This document shows, one piece after another, positions 48,358-60,395 of a stretch of DNA of 64,000 nucleotides. A program made the position numbers and the translations under genes. The stretch is from Acanthornis magna. Its lineage: Eukaryota > Chordata > Aves > Passeriformes > Acanthizidae. The notes beneath the pieces are model-generated. The model was not told where the DNA came from, did not search any database, and worked only from the letters and a program-made list of their open reading frames with translations. The stretch lies in assembly GCA_036785705.1 (NCBI GenBank), contig JAWUZG010000363.1, forward strand, positions 183,344 through 247,343. Direction: 5' to 3'. Within the stretch, counting starts at the first letter, position 1, and each line of letters begins with the position of its first letter.

Positions 48358-48835
48358 TTCTGACAAAAAGGGTTTGGCTGAGAAGAGCCAGATCTGGCCT
48401 TTCATTGACAACAGGCTGCATTTCACTTGAGAAGATGCTCCACTCCACCACACATCACCTGCTTCAACAACAACACAGAAGCCTGGGAGAAGTGGTACTT
48501 GCTCTTACAGCATCATTTGAAGAATCCTCAACAGAAGACAAGCAAGGAGATGCACTGAGGGCATGGAAAAGCCACCAGGACATGGCTGTGACGCTGATGT
48601 CCCTGAAGAGGGGTGTGCACCACACAGTGGGCTGTGCACCACACAGTGGGCTGTACATCCCAGTGCCAGCAGCTCCCTGGGTCTTTGTGTGCCTCAGTGC
48701 CACTGCACAGGGGTGGCTCACCACAGCTCAGCACCCCTCCACCTACTGCAACATTCCTTTCAGTGTTGCTGTCCTACAGGATCACTCTCAAATTGCAGAC
48801 CTCAGACTACCCTGGAAATTGAAATCCTCTGGAGA
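48358..48835 (+). CDS. candidate long exon with 158-codon open frame
   Basis: A strong acceptor (CTTCTGATGTTCTTCCTAG) is followed by 478 nt open in a single frame exactly to a consensus donor (GGAGA|GTAAGTG), whose TAA ends the frame. It contains SGLSLTTGCISLEKM, ASFEESSTEDKQGDA and ends RLPWKLKSSG (phase 1 in, 2 out). The middle includes a 19-bp tandem duplication (48615-48652), so part of the peptide is repeated. It is the longest M-initiated frame in the window but matches no family I know. The GC-richer composition may explain the lack of stops. Confidence 0.25.
48615..48652. repeat. 19-bp tandem duplication
   Basis: GTGCACCACACAGTGGGCT occurs twice back to back without mismatch. 19 is not a multiple of 3, so the two copies are read in different frames. 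Confidence 0.95.
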
Positions 48836-48855
48836 GTAAGTGCAAAGAGGATTAC

Positions 48856-48905
48856 CTGTGACTCCCACTTCTCACCCAGCTGCACCACCATGGCTCCTCT
48901 GACCT
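48856..48905 (-). CDS. candidate 50-nt exon with Kozak ATG
   Basis: On minus, a strong acceptor (GACCTGTGTTCCACTGCAG) and donor (GTCACAG|GTAATC) flank 50 nt. One frame reads VRGAMVVQLGEKWESQ, with GAGCCATGG as a good Kozak context. It overlaps the plus-strand candidate 48880-48995, so at most one is likely real. Confidence 0.15.
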
Positions 48906-48995
48906 CTGCAGTGGAACACAGGTCACACAGGCAGAACAGCAAAGCACTTTGGGGGCTTATTTTACCTTTTCCTCCCAGGAGAAAGGAAGACAGAG
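48880..48995 (+). CDS. candidate alternative exon with strong Kozak ATG
   Basis: Strong acceptor (CTCCCACTTCTCACCCAG) and strong donor (GACAGAG|GTAAGA). Two frames are open. One carries ACCACCATGG, a near-perfect Kozak start (MAPLTSAVEHRSHRQ..). It lies between the 48835 donor and the 49109 acceptor, and could be an alternative exon or first exon. Confidence 0.17.
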
Positions 48996-49108
48996 GTAAG
49001 AAACACTACTTGCTAATATTTTTATTCTGACTATACACTTCCCTCCCTCTTCTGGTTTGCGACATTTCGCTGCTGCTGCTGACTGAGGTTTGCCACACTT
49101 CCCCACAG

Positions 49109-49434
49109 AGGGGGCAGCACATGTGGGCCAGTCTGGCAAAGACTACCCTCTCCTTGGACACTCATACCCCTCACTCAGCTCAATAGGGCTCTTCTCTCCT
49201 TGACCAGTTTTCATCCTCATCCCCATCCTGCAGCAGGAGCAGTGCAGTGTAATCCCTTACTCTGTGGTGCAAGAAAAATCAGTGCAGCTCATATTGCAAA
49301 GTCCCCAGGCAGCTCTACCTGGGAGCTTTCACACTACACTGGTTGGAGTTTTCATTGCCTTCCTGGCCCCTTGGACACCAGCACCTCAGAGGATTACACT
49401 GCTGCTCATTCAAGCAATAATAGTGAGTTTCTGG
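49109..49434 (+). CDS. candidate exon, 108-codon open frame
   Basis: Acceptor (CCACACTTCCCCACAG), 326 nt open in one frame, donor (TTTCTGG|GTAAGC). It ends TSEDYTAAHSSNNSEFL. Entry phase 2 matches the exit phase of the 48358-48835 candidate across a 273-nt gap, so together they give about 267 codons in one frame. The same frame reads on past the donor to a stop at 49499. Unknown protein. The second plus frame is open from 49264, so composition bias is a real alternative. Confidence 0.22.
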
Positions 49435-52400
49435 GTAAGCAGAAATGTAATACTTCAGGTGAAAGAGAAGATTTTGAAACAGAAAGTTACTTCACTTGAC
49501 TGAGATGGATGGCATAGCCTTATGTCAATTCCTGTATTTTATCTACAGGAAAGATCACCTCCTACAGTCCTTTAAGAGAGACCTACAGCAACCAACAGAG
49601 AATGGCTGAAGTTAAACACCAGCTTGGTTCTGTGTTTCAGACTTCAGAAAACCTTGGGGTGGCCAATTCAAGAAACAGATCTGAACCCAAAATCTAAACC
49701 CAGAGTAAAGATGCAAAAAACCTCTGGGGTCCTTGGAGTTCAATGTTCAAGGCATCCTAAAATATCCTAATTGTGGTACTGCTGCTGACAGACACAGAAG
49801 CCGCAGAAAATGTGATCTCTTCATTCAATGCAGTCCTACAGCAACTGAAGCTTTTCTCATCTGCATTTAAGTCAATATCTCTTATAAATCTTTCTACCCA
49901 TATATAGAGTGGGGCTACAGATTCAGAACTGCATTTGCATTTATGTGGCTCTTGGTTCCTGGTGTAGATGTAGGAACTTTCCTAGGCTTTCCTGTAAATA
50001 ATCCTTGCAGACAAAACAAAACAACAACAACAAAAGGAAAAGTAGCAGTGAAATATTTTCTGTTAATATAAATAGCTTAGGCAAGAGGTTAAGCTCATTC
50101 CTCCCAGAGGATGGGGAGATTCCTCTCTGATTAGATTTCAGTAGAGTAGGAAACAGAGAATTAGATGATGAGACAACATCTCCCACTCTGGACAGACGGA
50201 AGTGTTTAAAACATTTTTAAAACATAATGAAATGACTAACAGATTTGGGTTTCAGTTTTTAAAATAATGTACTTAACTTTTAAATGCACCTGAACTTCAT
50301 TCATTGCAGTGCTTAGAAAACATTTATCTTAATACACTCCATCAAACAGTGATAAGCACCATTTCCCTTTTATTAGTGTTGATTTATATTTACGAACATT
50401 TATCTTAAACACTTCCTTCCCTTCCAATGTTTAAATTTTCTTTATAATTATGTGAACATCTTCTGTATTACAGGTCATCTACACATAAATTATTTTTCCT
50501 CAAAACATAAATACGAACAATAACCCTGTTTCTGTAAAGATCACTACAAATACCTTGAATCTGTTGAAAACTGAAGCTAAAGCCACAATGTGTATTCCTC
50601 TTAAGTCCTACATAAGCTGTGAAAACTTTGATTCTTTAGCTCAGCTGACTTAACAAAAACCCCACTAAATCAAACAAACAAAAAAACCCGCATTTTTTTG
50701 AACTATTAGTTCTCTCCTGTGCATGTAACCCAAGATGGCATTTTTGTCAGACAGAGACAGCTGGCAGCAAAGTTGCCTGTCTCTGTTTTGCAGATATTTG
50801 TAGTTGCCAGCTATTTGGAAGATTCCCCAGTCTTGTCTCACAGCAAGTCAGGTTGTGTACCCAGCTGGCATCAAGCCACAGCCACTCTGGCAAACTGCAA
50901 AAGACTCTGAAGAAGGAACAGATTTTCACAGAAAGACCAAAAGAAAGTAATTGGACTATGAAGTGCAAGACAAAAAGTTTAAGGTATTCAGAATGAAAAC
51001 CTCTGCAAGAAGTTTTTTTTGGAGCTCTGCATTTCAGAATATCTTCTAGTTGGGATCATCTGTCCTTTCCGTGGGAGTGGTACCAGTGTGCATCTGTGAA
51101 AGCTGTCTAATCCAATCCCCCTGATCACATTAAGAGAATTTGTAGCATGTCCTTGAGCTCTTACCTGATTCTAGACAGAAGACATTTTAATAATAACTTC
51201 TTTAAGACACTCTAAACTCCACAGGACCCTGAACGAACAAAAGTAGTTTTGAAGTAATGCACTTTTGTGGGAACAGCTACAATGAATCTTATATTCTGAT
51301 GAGCTCCTAAAGAGTTAGGACAGAGTAAGGAAATACAGAAATTAATACAGACATATTGATTAATCAGCCTATTTAGCAACAGTTGGGATGGTGAAAATGT
51401 CCATTCTGCACCCTGGAGAGCACACCCAGCAGTGAGTTCAAAGGGAGCCCCAGCACCAATGTGCCACCAAGGAAGGGACTCAGGCACACCAGGCAGTGCC
51501 TGCTTTGCCTCCACCAGGACTCCTCACAGGGACTGCAGGGACATTTATAGTGGTGTTCAGCACCAGCTGTGCCAGTGTGTGTGCACAAACATTCAGAAGG
51601 AACAGGGAAAGAAACGCCCTACTAGAGCATCATGGATGTAATAACCACTTATTGCAGCAAAGCCACAAACAATTTGAGCAAGCCTTCACCAAAATGCTAT
51701 TATCAAAGCAGGGGCAAGAAGTACACGGCCATAGAAGGGACAGCAGTCATCTAGAAATCACAGGAAACAGAAGACAGAAAGCCATGAGAACCACACTGAT
51801 GATGGCTAATGAGAACTCAAAGGGAAAAAATTCCAATTCCTCTCCTCATACTTGGCCATATTTTGAGCCACAGCTGCTGATGCTCACTTGCAACACAGGG
51901 GAAAATTATTTTAAAGAAGAAACTTCCAAAACTATGCAACTGTTCCTAGAAATTTTCACTATTTAGCAATGTATAAATCAGCTTTGCCATTCATACCCTG
52001 GATTGTTGTTTCCATGGGCTGTCAAACTGTCTGTCTCTGTACCCTTACTTAGTGATTCACTTGTCACTTGCCTTAAAAGAAAACAGCTTTAAAATCTTGA
52101 TTTAACAGGAACAGTAAAAGGAAACACAGAACAACACATTATGAAAATGCCTTATAAAGCATCTGTTACAAACCTTCAAGTTTATTGCTTAAGGGATGGC
52201 AGCAGGTGTCCCATGCCCTGAAGCTGGTGAAAAATCTCTCCTACACTGCAAAGAACACCAGCAGTGTCAGACTCTGAGCATGAGCATGGTTCATCAGTTA
52301 TTTAGCCAATCTAAAAGCCACAAACTTGGGTGTAGTCTAAGAATGAGAGTGCAGATCAGAAGCATGACAAAGACCTTAGCACTCATTTGAGAAAATTATT

Positions 52401-55400
52401 TGAACGCCAAGAATCTCGAAGATAGATCATTTTTTTGGTGCCTAATAACTGCTCTAGCATTAAAATGTTAGTTAGCGATGTTTGTTAGCTGCTTTTGGTT
52501 GAGTTCCACTTGTCTTTTTACTGATTCTTTCTCTTCTGCCATAAGATTAGGGTGAGATTAGGACATAATTTGTATGTACTGCTCTGTTCCCACTTTAGGG
52601 ATGCCGCAAAGTGAATATTTCTGGATTCTGAAAGAATCAGCTTTAACTCAGAGGGATAGAATTACTGTGGGAGTCCACTTCAGTTTGTTCTTTGTAGGTA
52701 TTTCCCTCCTACCCCAGCAGCTTTCATCTGCAGATACTAGCTTTGCTACAGGTAGTAATAGTAGATTTCAACTCCCCTGACCTTCTTTTCAGCTAGCACC
52801 ATTTCAGTGTAATTCTTTAAATCCCCCCTCCCTATACTGATGGCCATTTTTGAATGGAGAGTGTCTTTAACCAGGGAGAATGTCTTTAACCAGGCAGACC
52901 TATTCCATACATCTCCCTTTGCCCAACAGTGCTGCACACCCACCTTGCCTTTCCCTTCTTTCCCATCTCCTCTCCTTTCACACACCAAAAACTCCAAACT
53001 GTGCTATGAGAACTAATTTTGATAACTGAACTTTTAAGCCATTTGTAAAACTGAAGCCAGACTGTCCCGTGTGCCCCGCAAAACTTTTTTGCAATCATTT
53101 CTTCTGCTCCCTCATCCAAGCCACAGACAGGAGTCCAAGACAGATTGCAGGTATTTTCTTTATTTTACATCAACTACTATTGATATTTAAATCGCACATC
53201 ATGTTCTCTCTACCACAGGCAGTTTTAGCTGCTCTAGTTGTTTCATGGTCTTGCTTTTACAGAACTTCATGCCCCTGTGGTACTTCACAAGTGACTCTGC
53301 AGTATCAGATGAATTTTGTTCGTGCATCCTGCAAAGGCAATTGCAGGCAGTGCACGTGGGGTGCCCAAACCAGAACTACATTCCAACGCTCCCACACAGC
53401 AAGGGAAAAAGGCCAGATCCATCTCTAATTTCCAATCTGCAAATGAAGTATCCTGTTTAACTTTGTGCTATTACATCATTTTCATTACACCATGCATCAT
53501 TAAATTTTATAGGAACCTAACAACATTCTGGCTCCAGAAATCTTAAAGGATTGCTAAATGCTGCTGTGGTACTACCTTGCCCAGATTGAAGAGAGCACAA
53601 TTTTTTCAAGTTTTCTAACTGATCACACTCAGGATAGATATAATCATGGTTACCAAAAGATATAAAATGACACAAAATTAGTAATTTCTTATTCCAGACT
53701 GCTTGACATTTACTAAATTGGCCTGATTTAAAAGGAAGGAAAAAATTACCTTGAGGGTATCTAAGCTCACAGAGTTATTAGCCTGAGGCTCACTGAAGAA
53801 TGGTAACACATTCATTAATTCCTAACATAACAAAATAGTCAAGGTGAAGAACCAGTCTTGAAATCTTCTGCACCCCATTTCTATTTAAACTACTTACTGT
53901 TTATTCACTGCCTGACTGCCCAGCCTGCAACACACTGCCTGCCTCAAAACCCAAAGGGGGTCTGGGGCAGTACAGCTTCACCTTAGCAGACAGCATTTGG
54001 TAGGACTGCCCCATTGCAGGACTTCTCAGCTGTTCTACTGTACATCAAAAGTGTCTGCACTTTCGATGCCAGAGCAGGATCTAATTTGCCTGCTTCACAA
54101 AAGGTTCTGGAGGAACAGCAGATGAGGAAACACCATGCTTAAGCAATTAAAAAAAAAAAAAATCTGACTTTTGCTATTTTCTGTGAAAAGGAAGGAAGAG
54201 AAGAAAGCTATTTTTCTATCAGATTCCTGTTTTTTGGCTACTGATTCTTATCAATTCATTCAGACATTTTTAGGCTGTCCACTGAATCATAAAGGTCAAA
54301 AATTTACATCAAGCAAGAAACATAAATAGAGTTTGCTGAACTTGCCTATCAGTGGGCAGGAAATGATCCTTAGCTCTGTATTTTATTACTGCTGTGCCCA
54401 GATCGGCCGCACACATTTCTGCCACAGCTCTCGAGCACATGTCCCACACGGCTCACCCAAGGCACAGGTCCAGGAAACTGGGCAGTAAATATCTGAGAGC
54501 TCCTAATAAACACAGAAGTGGCAAAAATGACACCTTATTGCAACTGACTGACACTTGTAGCCCCAGAGACAGAGTGAAATTGATGAAAACACCAGAGTGG
54601 CGAGCAGGGCACTAAGAAAACATTTTATTTGGCCAGTCTCTGTGGAAGGGCAAAAAAATAAACTGATAAATGAAAAGATCTCCACTTGATGATCAGTTAT
54701 CCCTTGGCCCTGAACCAGTCCAAAAGCTAGGCTAGCTTTATTTCACAATCACAGAAATCATCAGACAGATAGGAAAAGTTTGCTTTACTGTTTTGACAAA
54801 GTGCTTAAAATTGGATCAGATCATGTTTTCTTCCTGATATTCACTAATGCTCTGCCTGTCTCAAAAACTAAATAAGTAAGTAAGGTAATGATCCTCAGAG
54901 AGATTTCACAGAACTGAAACAATGGTGCCCTCTCCTCATCAAAATCCAAGATTTCAGCTGCTGTAATAAAATATTCATTATGACGGTAGTGAACCCACGA
55001 CATTCCCTGGCTTATATTCACTAAAAACAATGCCCTAAATTCTATTTAAATACAGTGCTAGAGCAAGAATGGAACATAACAAAAAAATCTTGCAGAAAAT
55101 CTGCCTGTTGCTGTACACAGTCCGATCTGCTGGCTGAAGAGCAAACCAAATTTTTTCCTTCTATCAGCAAAGCTGAACCAGCTCTCTCTTAAAGCATGGA
55201 TGAAGTTTTTCTGCCACATTTCATAACAACTTTTTAATTAACTGCTGGCTGAGTCCACTTGGTGGACTTGAGGTCACATGGAGGAGACATGGCACCCACA
55301 TCCAACAGCCACCACCTTCCCTTCCCTGCTGGACATACACCTGGCTCCACTTGCTGTGCATGCTGCAGGAGTTATGTGCTTTAAGCTGGGCTGGAGTTCA

Positions 55401-55980
55401 GCAGTCATGTGTGCCAAATTTTGTTCTGGTTAAGTCATAAATCAACTCTGGCAAGCATGGATATCAAGACTTTGTGTTGAAATTTTGGCTGGCCCTCAAA
55501 GAAACAAGAAGCTTAGAATGCCACGAGTTCCTATGTGTGACTGATACATATTTTAAAGCAGTTCTACATCGCAAAAATTCCTTACAAAACCTTTGGTTCT
55601 AAGGTATTCCAAATATTAGCTTAATAGAGAACCTGAAAAAGCAGAAAACTATCTGCTAGTTTAAATAATTCCTAAAAATTACAAGACTGTATTAGGTATG
55701 CCTGCCACAAAATTAATGGATCCACAGTAGTACTTATATTCTAAATTAAAAAATTCTTTAATTAGCCATAGATTTTCAGTACATTCAATGGTTTGTATTA
55801 GAAAAAGCAACTGAGTTCAAACTAAACTTTCTATCATAGCCTTTGCTTTAAAAAGAAAAAAGAAAAAAGCAATTAAGTAAAGAGATTGACAGTGAAATAC
55901 AACACACTGCAATTGTTCGTCTTATGATCAGATTTTACCTGATAGGAACATACTCATTTAAGAGAGAAACACTTTTTCAG
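49435..55980. other. unique sequence with chance ORFs
   Basis: The plus frame 51496-51966 (156 codons) has neither a recognised domain nor good flanking splice sites. At 52687-52751 two strong acceptors (GTTCTTTGTAG and TCCTACCCCAG) precede a short open piece QLSSADTSFAT and donor TACAG|GTAGTA. The frame 53202-53428 (+) is signal-peptide-like. A minus TCAG|GTAAGA near 51166 is recursive-like but with a weak tract. No repeat families are recognised. Confidence 0.4.
52857..52894. repeat. 19-bp tandem duplication
   Basis: GAGAGTGTCTTTAACCAGG followed by GAGAATGTCTTTAACCAGG; one mismatch. Confidence 0.85.
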
Positions 55981-56101
55981 CTGCCAAGAACATGTACACA
56001 CATAAAAGGAAACGCTGACTGCTCCAATGAATTTGATGGTTCATCTCTAGTCTCAGGCGGTGACAATCTCCAAGAGCATCTACCATGGTCATTGCCACGC
56101 T
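55981..56101 (+). CDS. candidate exon 1 of a plus-strand chain
   Basis: Acceptor (AGAAACACTTTTTCAG) and donor (CCACGCT|GTAAGA) bound 121 nt. A single frame is open, reading LPRTCTHIKGNADC.., NEFDGSSLVSGGDN.. and ending PWSLPR (phase 0 in, 1 out). It is rich in Asp, Asn, Ser and Gly, as in a soluble or extracellular loop. The frame also reads upstream without splicing from an ATG at 55924, so it could begin there. Not recognised. Exit phase fits 57119-57158 and also 56803-56975. Confidence 0.28.
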
Positions 56102-56802
56102 GTAAGAACACTAATTAGAGAGGAGTCTAGCTGAACTCTAAATTGGTATTTTCTTCATTTGGATGTTTGACAAGTTCCCAGTAACAGGTTTGCTTGTTTT
56201 CCATGAGAATTAAAATTCAATGCTAAAAGCTATAGTTTCTCTTGTGCAGAAGGCTCTTCCACACTCTGACTCACCTGCAATTCAGAGCTACCACATGACT
56301 TGCATTGAAATGTCAAATCAGAATGATGAAAATTAGCTAACTGTTATCTTTTTCTAGATGAGGACTATGCTCCACAGAAGACTATGTGATCTCATTACAC
56401 AAGTCCCATGTCTACAAGATTTTCTGAATGAATTATCACTGATTAAGGTGTGGTTTGGCATGCAAACTGCCAGAGGCATCTGAAAAGCCCTGTTGTCAGT
56501 TGATGCATAATTTCCTTCAGTATTCAAAACAAAAGTAAGATTACGATCAGGTGGGCAGCAAAGACGCTTTCTTCACATGCAGAAATGTCTTATTACATCT
56601 CTTCTCTCTACCGTACTACTGCTTCCTAGAGCAGTTCATAACTTGCTTTTCACAAAGCTGTCTATAATCTGATAGCCTAAGTATATCCAAAGGTCCCCCT
56701 ACCTTTCTGCCACCCCCTTTCATTTTCCTCCCCCTACATTTCCTGAGCAATCATCTTGCAAATTGAGACTATCACAAAACCTCGCCTATACTCTCTTTTC
56801 AG

Positions 56803-56975
56803 CTAAAAATCACTGTTTCATGATTTCTTGGAAATCAGTGCCAGTGCTCCCTCTCACATTCCTGACCTGTCAGCACTGCATGGGCAGCCCAAAACCACAC
56901 AACTCCCACACCGCGCAGCTGCAAGGCTGCACGGAGCTTGAGTCTGTGGAAGCAGAGGAAGGGGAGTTGAGGTAG
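56803..56975 (+). CDS. candidate alternative terminal exon
   Basis: A very good acceptor (CTATACTCTCTTTTCAG) opens a 56-codon frame ending in TAG at 56973-56975. It includes LTFLTCQHCMGSPK and ends ESVEAEEGELR. It enters in phase 1 and would join the 56101 donor in frame. The end also resembles a weak donor (TTGAG|GTAGAT). Unknown. Confidence 0.2.
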
Positions 56976-57118
56976 ATCACTGCCTTTTTCTGATACTTTG
57001 GAAATGAATGACGATATTCTACAAGCTGTTGGGATAATATGAACAAATGGCAGGCATATGTAACAAGCTCACAGATAAGGGACTGGATTTTCTATTAACC
57101 ACTTGAAGTGTTTTCCAG

Positions 57119-57158
57119 TGGTAGCAGAAGAGAAAACCTCTGCTAGGGAGAAAATAAT
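57119..57158 (+). CDS. candidate 40-nt exon of a plus-strand chain
   Basis: Acceptor (CTTGAAGTGTTTTCCAG) and consensus donor (AATAAT|GTAAGTT). One open frame, VAEEKTSAREKI, phase 1 in and 2 out, compatible with neighbours at 56101 and 59632. The other frames contain stops. Confidence 0.2.
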
Positions 57159-57628
57159 GTAAGTTGCATGACTACCTCCAAAAATGATAGATATTGTTAC
57201 ACATTCCTACATGCAGCAAGCAGAGCACATTGTCATGCCACACAAGCAATGCCTCCTGATGTGTGTTTTTGGGACTGTGCTAATGCCAAGACTGCAATTC
57301 TAGGGCTGCTTTTCCCAGGCACTACAGAAGAAAAGCAGTGGACAATGTCTCATCTGAAAGGACCATACCATTTTGTTGCCCAAGCCAGGCATTAACACGG
57401 CATTCAAAAGCTCAAGTTCAATTTCTGTATTGGTTTTTTAAAAAAAAGATTAATTGGACATTGGGATGACTGTACATGCTGTGGATGTAAGGATAAAATA
57501 CATAAAAAACAGCTCAGCAATTAATCTTGCAAATTAGATTACAGAGATAAACTCTCTTTAGATTATCCTTATCAATATATATGAAAGCTGTAAAATCTTT
57601 TTGTAGCTGAAATTCAGGTTACTAAATC

Positions 57629-57648
57629 CGAAAAAAAAAAAAAAATAA
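57629..57648. repeat. poly-A run
   Basis: About 15 consecutive A residues then ATAAAG. It may be a relic of a retrotransposed tail, but no element is recognised beside it. Confidence 0.8.
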
Positions 57649-57812
57649 AGCCTATCATTGCTGGCTGTGTTTCCTACTAGGTTAGCTTTTGGCCACAGCA
57701 GACTTGAAACACAGTAGAGAGCTTTCATTTCTAAAAATCCCACTGTTACAGTAACATCTTTTCAAATGTATCAGCATATTTTAATATGCCATAATTCCAC
57801 CTAATTACTTAC

Positions 57813-57974
57813 AGAGCCCTGGCAGAGGTTCTGAGAGGGCAGATGCATCTAACTCATATCCCTCGAGCCCGGGGGCAATGCAGGACACACTAAACGGAGA
57901 ACACCCACCTGCACATCCAACAGCTTCATCATTCAAACCATGGCACAGATGCACCGAGGGTGAGAACCAAAGAA
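57813..57974 (-). CDS. candidate Cys-rich symmetrical exon, unknown protein
   Basis: On minus, a strong acceptor (CTTTCTTGGGCCTTTACAG) is followed by exactly 162 nt open in one frame and a consensus donor (GGGCTCT|GTAAGTAA), whose TAA ends the frame. The other frames stop early. The peptide runs LWFSPSVHLCHGLNDEA, GCAGGCSPFSVSC, then APGLEGYELDASAL, SEPLPGL, with four Cys. Phase is 1-1, the arrangement typical of shuffled extracellular modules. The segment is more GC-rich than its flanks. I do not recognise the module. This is the best minus-strand exon candidate. Confidence 0.33.
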
Positions 57975-59261
57975 CTGTAAAGGCCCAAGAAAGCTCACTA
58001 TTCATAATTATCATTTTTTTTAAAGATAAACCTTTCCAGCAGAACCCTCAGCTGAATAGCACAGAGTAAGAACTGGACAACAGACGTCCAAAAGACAGCT
58101 ATGATAATGTATTTTCCCAAGGATTAATATCCCTGCTTTCTTAATGCATGAAAATGGCAGCCGCTACCAAAAGTTTTCAGTACTGAATTTTCAAGTCAGT
58201 GTTTCAGGCAACCTTTAACAATTTTTGGTGTATTTAGAACATTACATTACTGTCCCTGTTTCATTATGAGAAACAGGGTATAAAGGGTACCAGGATGCCA
58301 TACGTCCCTCAACTGATAAAGAACTGTGTTCTTTAGTCAGTCGTATGCATTTTGCTTCATCTTTTATATCTAAACGTGAATTTTCCCTGGTATGTATCAT
58401 CCTAAGACAAAGCATTTTGTGTGACCTAATGAGATCAATGGACAGCAAACTCCAGTATACTAAGTAAGAATTATTAAAGAAAAGCCCTTTCCTGAATGTG
58501 ACATCTCCTTTAGCACAAGGAATTCTAATTTTCCCTGATTTCACAGATGTTTTTCACCTGAATTTCCATCCTAGCATGGCAGCAGCCAGCAGCTGCTCTC
58601 CTGTCTGAAATACGTTGCTTTGAATGCAGCCTCTAGTGAAATACACACATGAAATCTGACGTAAATAGAATCTTGAGATATAAGAAGCCATAAAGGAGAT
58701 TTGATGGGCTTTAACTGCAGTCAAATGATACACAAGGAACATACTCTGCAATAACATGTACCTCGTATGGATCCTATTTGCTTCCTCATGATAAAGTGGC
58801 AACTTAAGCTGTGAAAATTACTGCCATCCATCTCACCCCATGCATTCACATGCTTGGGAAGCATAAGTGAATATGCAGCTACGTGTTTCGCAAACAAAAT
58901 ATTTCTCCTAAGATGAAAACGAGAGTAACTCATTTCACAAGAAATGATTAGGCAATGCATGAAGCCTGGCATGAGTCCACCCTATCAAAGCCCAACAACC
59001 CTGCTGCACACTGAACTCTTCTGCTTTGTGGACCAGAATCAGATCCACAGTACAAAGGTCCAACAACTGTGAAGTCAAAAGGGCAGAATTTTTTCCTTAA
59101 CTCAAAATTTTCTTTGTTATATGCTACAAAGGCATGTCCTTTCTGCTATTTTTCTGCGCACTGTATTTTTTCTGTCCTCCCCCAGGATCTCACTGATCTC
59201 AAAGTGTGTTTGTATGATGCTTGATGCGTGAGGACCACATGGCCATATGTCCTATAATGCA

Positions 59262-59285
59262 GATTTATAAGTGTATATATATAAG
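59262..59285. repeat. short TA-rich microsatellite
   Basis: TTATAAGTGTATATATATAAG, low complexity. Confidence 0.6.
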
Positions 59286-59631
59286 TTAATTGAACTAAAA
59301 TAAACTCCAGTCCCCCAGCAGCAGTACATACCCATGAGCAAATTGTATGTTCCGTAAAACACTGCTTGTGACTTTTAAAGACCCTTTGTTAAATTGTTCT
59401 TTTTATTTCAGGAATATTTCTTTGAAAGTCTTCTTTGAAATATGAGGCATATTTGCATGAGTTATGTCACTTTTCCTTTTTCTACATTACCAGTTCTTTA
59501 TACATTTCTATCTGCATGATATCTCTTTAAATCTGATAGTTCTTTCATTCATTTATTTTTTTTATCTCTAATATTATCATCAAACTTTCATTTTCTGCCT
59601 CTGGTTCCTTTCTTTATCTCCTTTGCCACAG

Positions 59632-59745
59632 AGAGATCATAATCCCACATTATTCATTATCTGACAGTGATATTGAAGAAGCTATTGCTGCTTATGTAAT
59701 AGGAAAATCTAATTATTTTAATAAAGATATGATTGACTCCATCAG
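59632..59745 (+). CDS. candidate exon of a plus-strand chain
   Basis: A long pyrimidine tract (CCTTTCTTTATCTCCTTTGC then CACAG) precedes 114 nt with a single open frame up to donor CATCAG|GTGATA. The peptide begins EIIIPHYSLSDSDIEEAI, then AAYVIGKSNYFNKDMIDSI. Acidic-helical composition and frame-neutral 2-2 phase look like real coding sequence. The donor is non-ideal at positions +4 to +6. No family is recognised; an SDSDIEE segment alone is not diagnostic. Confidence 0.3.
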
Positions 59746-60244
59746 GTGATACCTTGGTCTGATTTTCTAGGACATTAACTCAGCAGAACTCTTACAGTCC
59801 CAATCTCTGTGGCTGATGGTAACATGGCACCATAACCTGCTCCTGTAAATCTACCAGCAGGAACAGATTCCAACATTTTGCCCTAAGAGCCAAACACTAC
59901 AGTCTCTGCATATCTTCTTATGAAACAGAAGTAGTTATTAGTTACCAAATAAATTCAGAGCTCCTGGGACTGGCAGCGACATTTTAATTTGTCAAGTGGG
60001 ATAGAAATTTAAAGCTGGTTTTACCCTGAACAATCGACAAGATATTTACAAAATTAAAGAAACAAAAGAATGTTTCCACCAAGACACAATTTCTCATTCT
60101 AATGCCCTGCCTGTACTATCATTGCTTTCAAAATGAAGAGTACACAGCACAGCACCTACTTTTATATTAGTCTCCATTTACTCTTCTCTTGTATTAGATG
60201 AACAATTCCTATGGACATTTTCACCCAAGTTTCTCAAACATTAA

Positions 60245-60395
60245 CCATGTGGGGAAGCTTATTATTCCCATTTTACAAATGAGAAGACTGTGGAGCTAAC
60301 ATTATATGTGATCCAAAACCACCAGAAAATGGTGACTTGTCTGCCTTTCATGCAAGCACTGCCCAGAGCCTGACTGGCAGGCAGTGCCACAGGCT
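60245..60395 (-). mobile_element. MIR-like SINE fragment
   Basis: CTTATTATTCCCATTTTACA then AATGAGAAGACTGTGGAGC, with ..CCAGAGCCTGACTGGCAG farther on, follow the reverse complement of MIR (ATTATCCCCATTTTACAGATGAGG..ACTGAGGC ... CCAG..GTCTGGCTCC). The strongest SINE match in the window. Confidence 0.75.

Noticed and set aside
48563..49030. 155-codon plus frame as a separate gene
   Set aside because: It overlaps the 48358-48835 frame in another register. Stop-poor GC-rich DNA explains both, and only the other ends exactly at a splice donor.
51496..51966. 156-codon plus frame as a gene
   Set aside because: No recognised domain, no good flanking splice sites, and composition like the other chance frames in locally GC-richer DNA.
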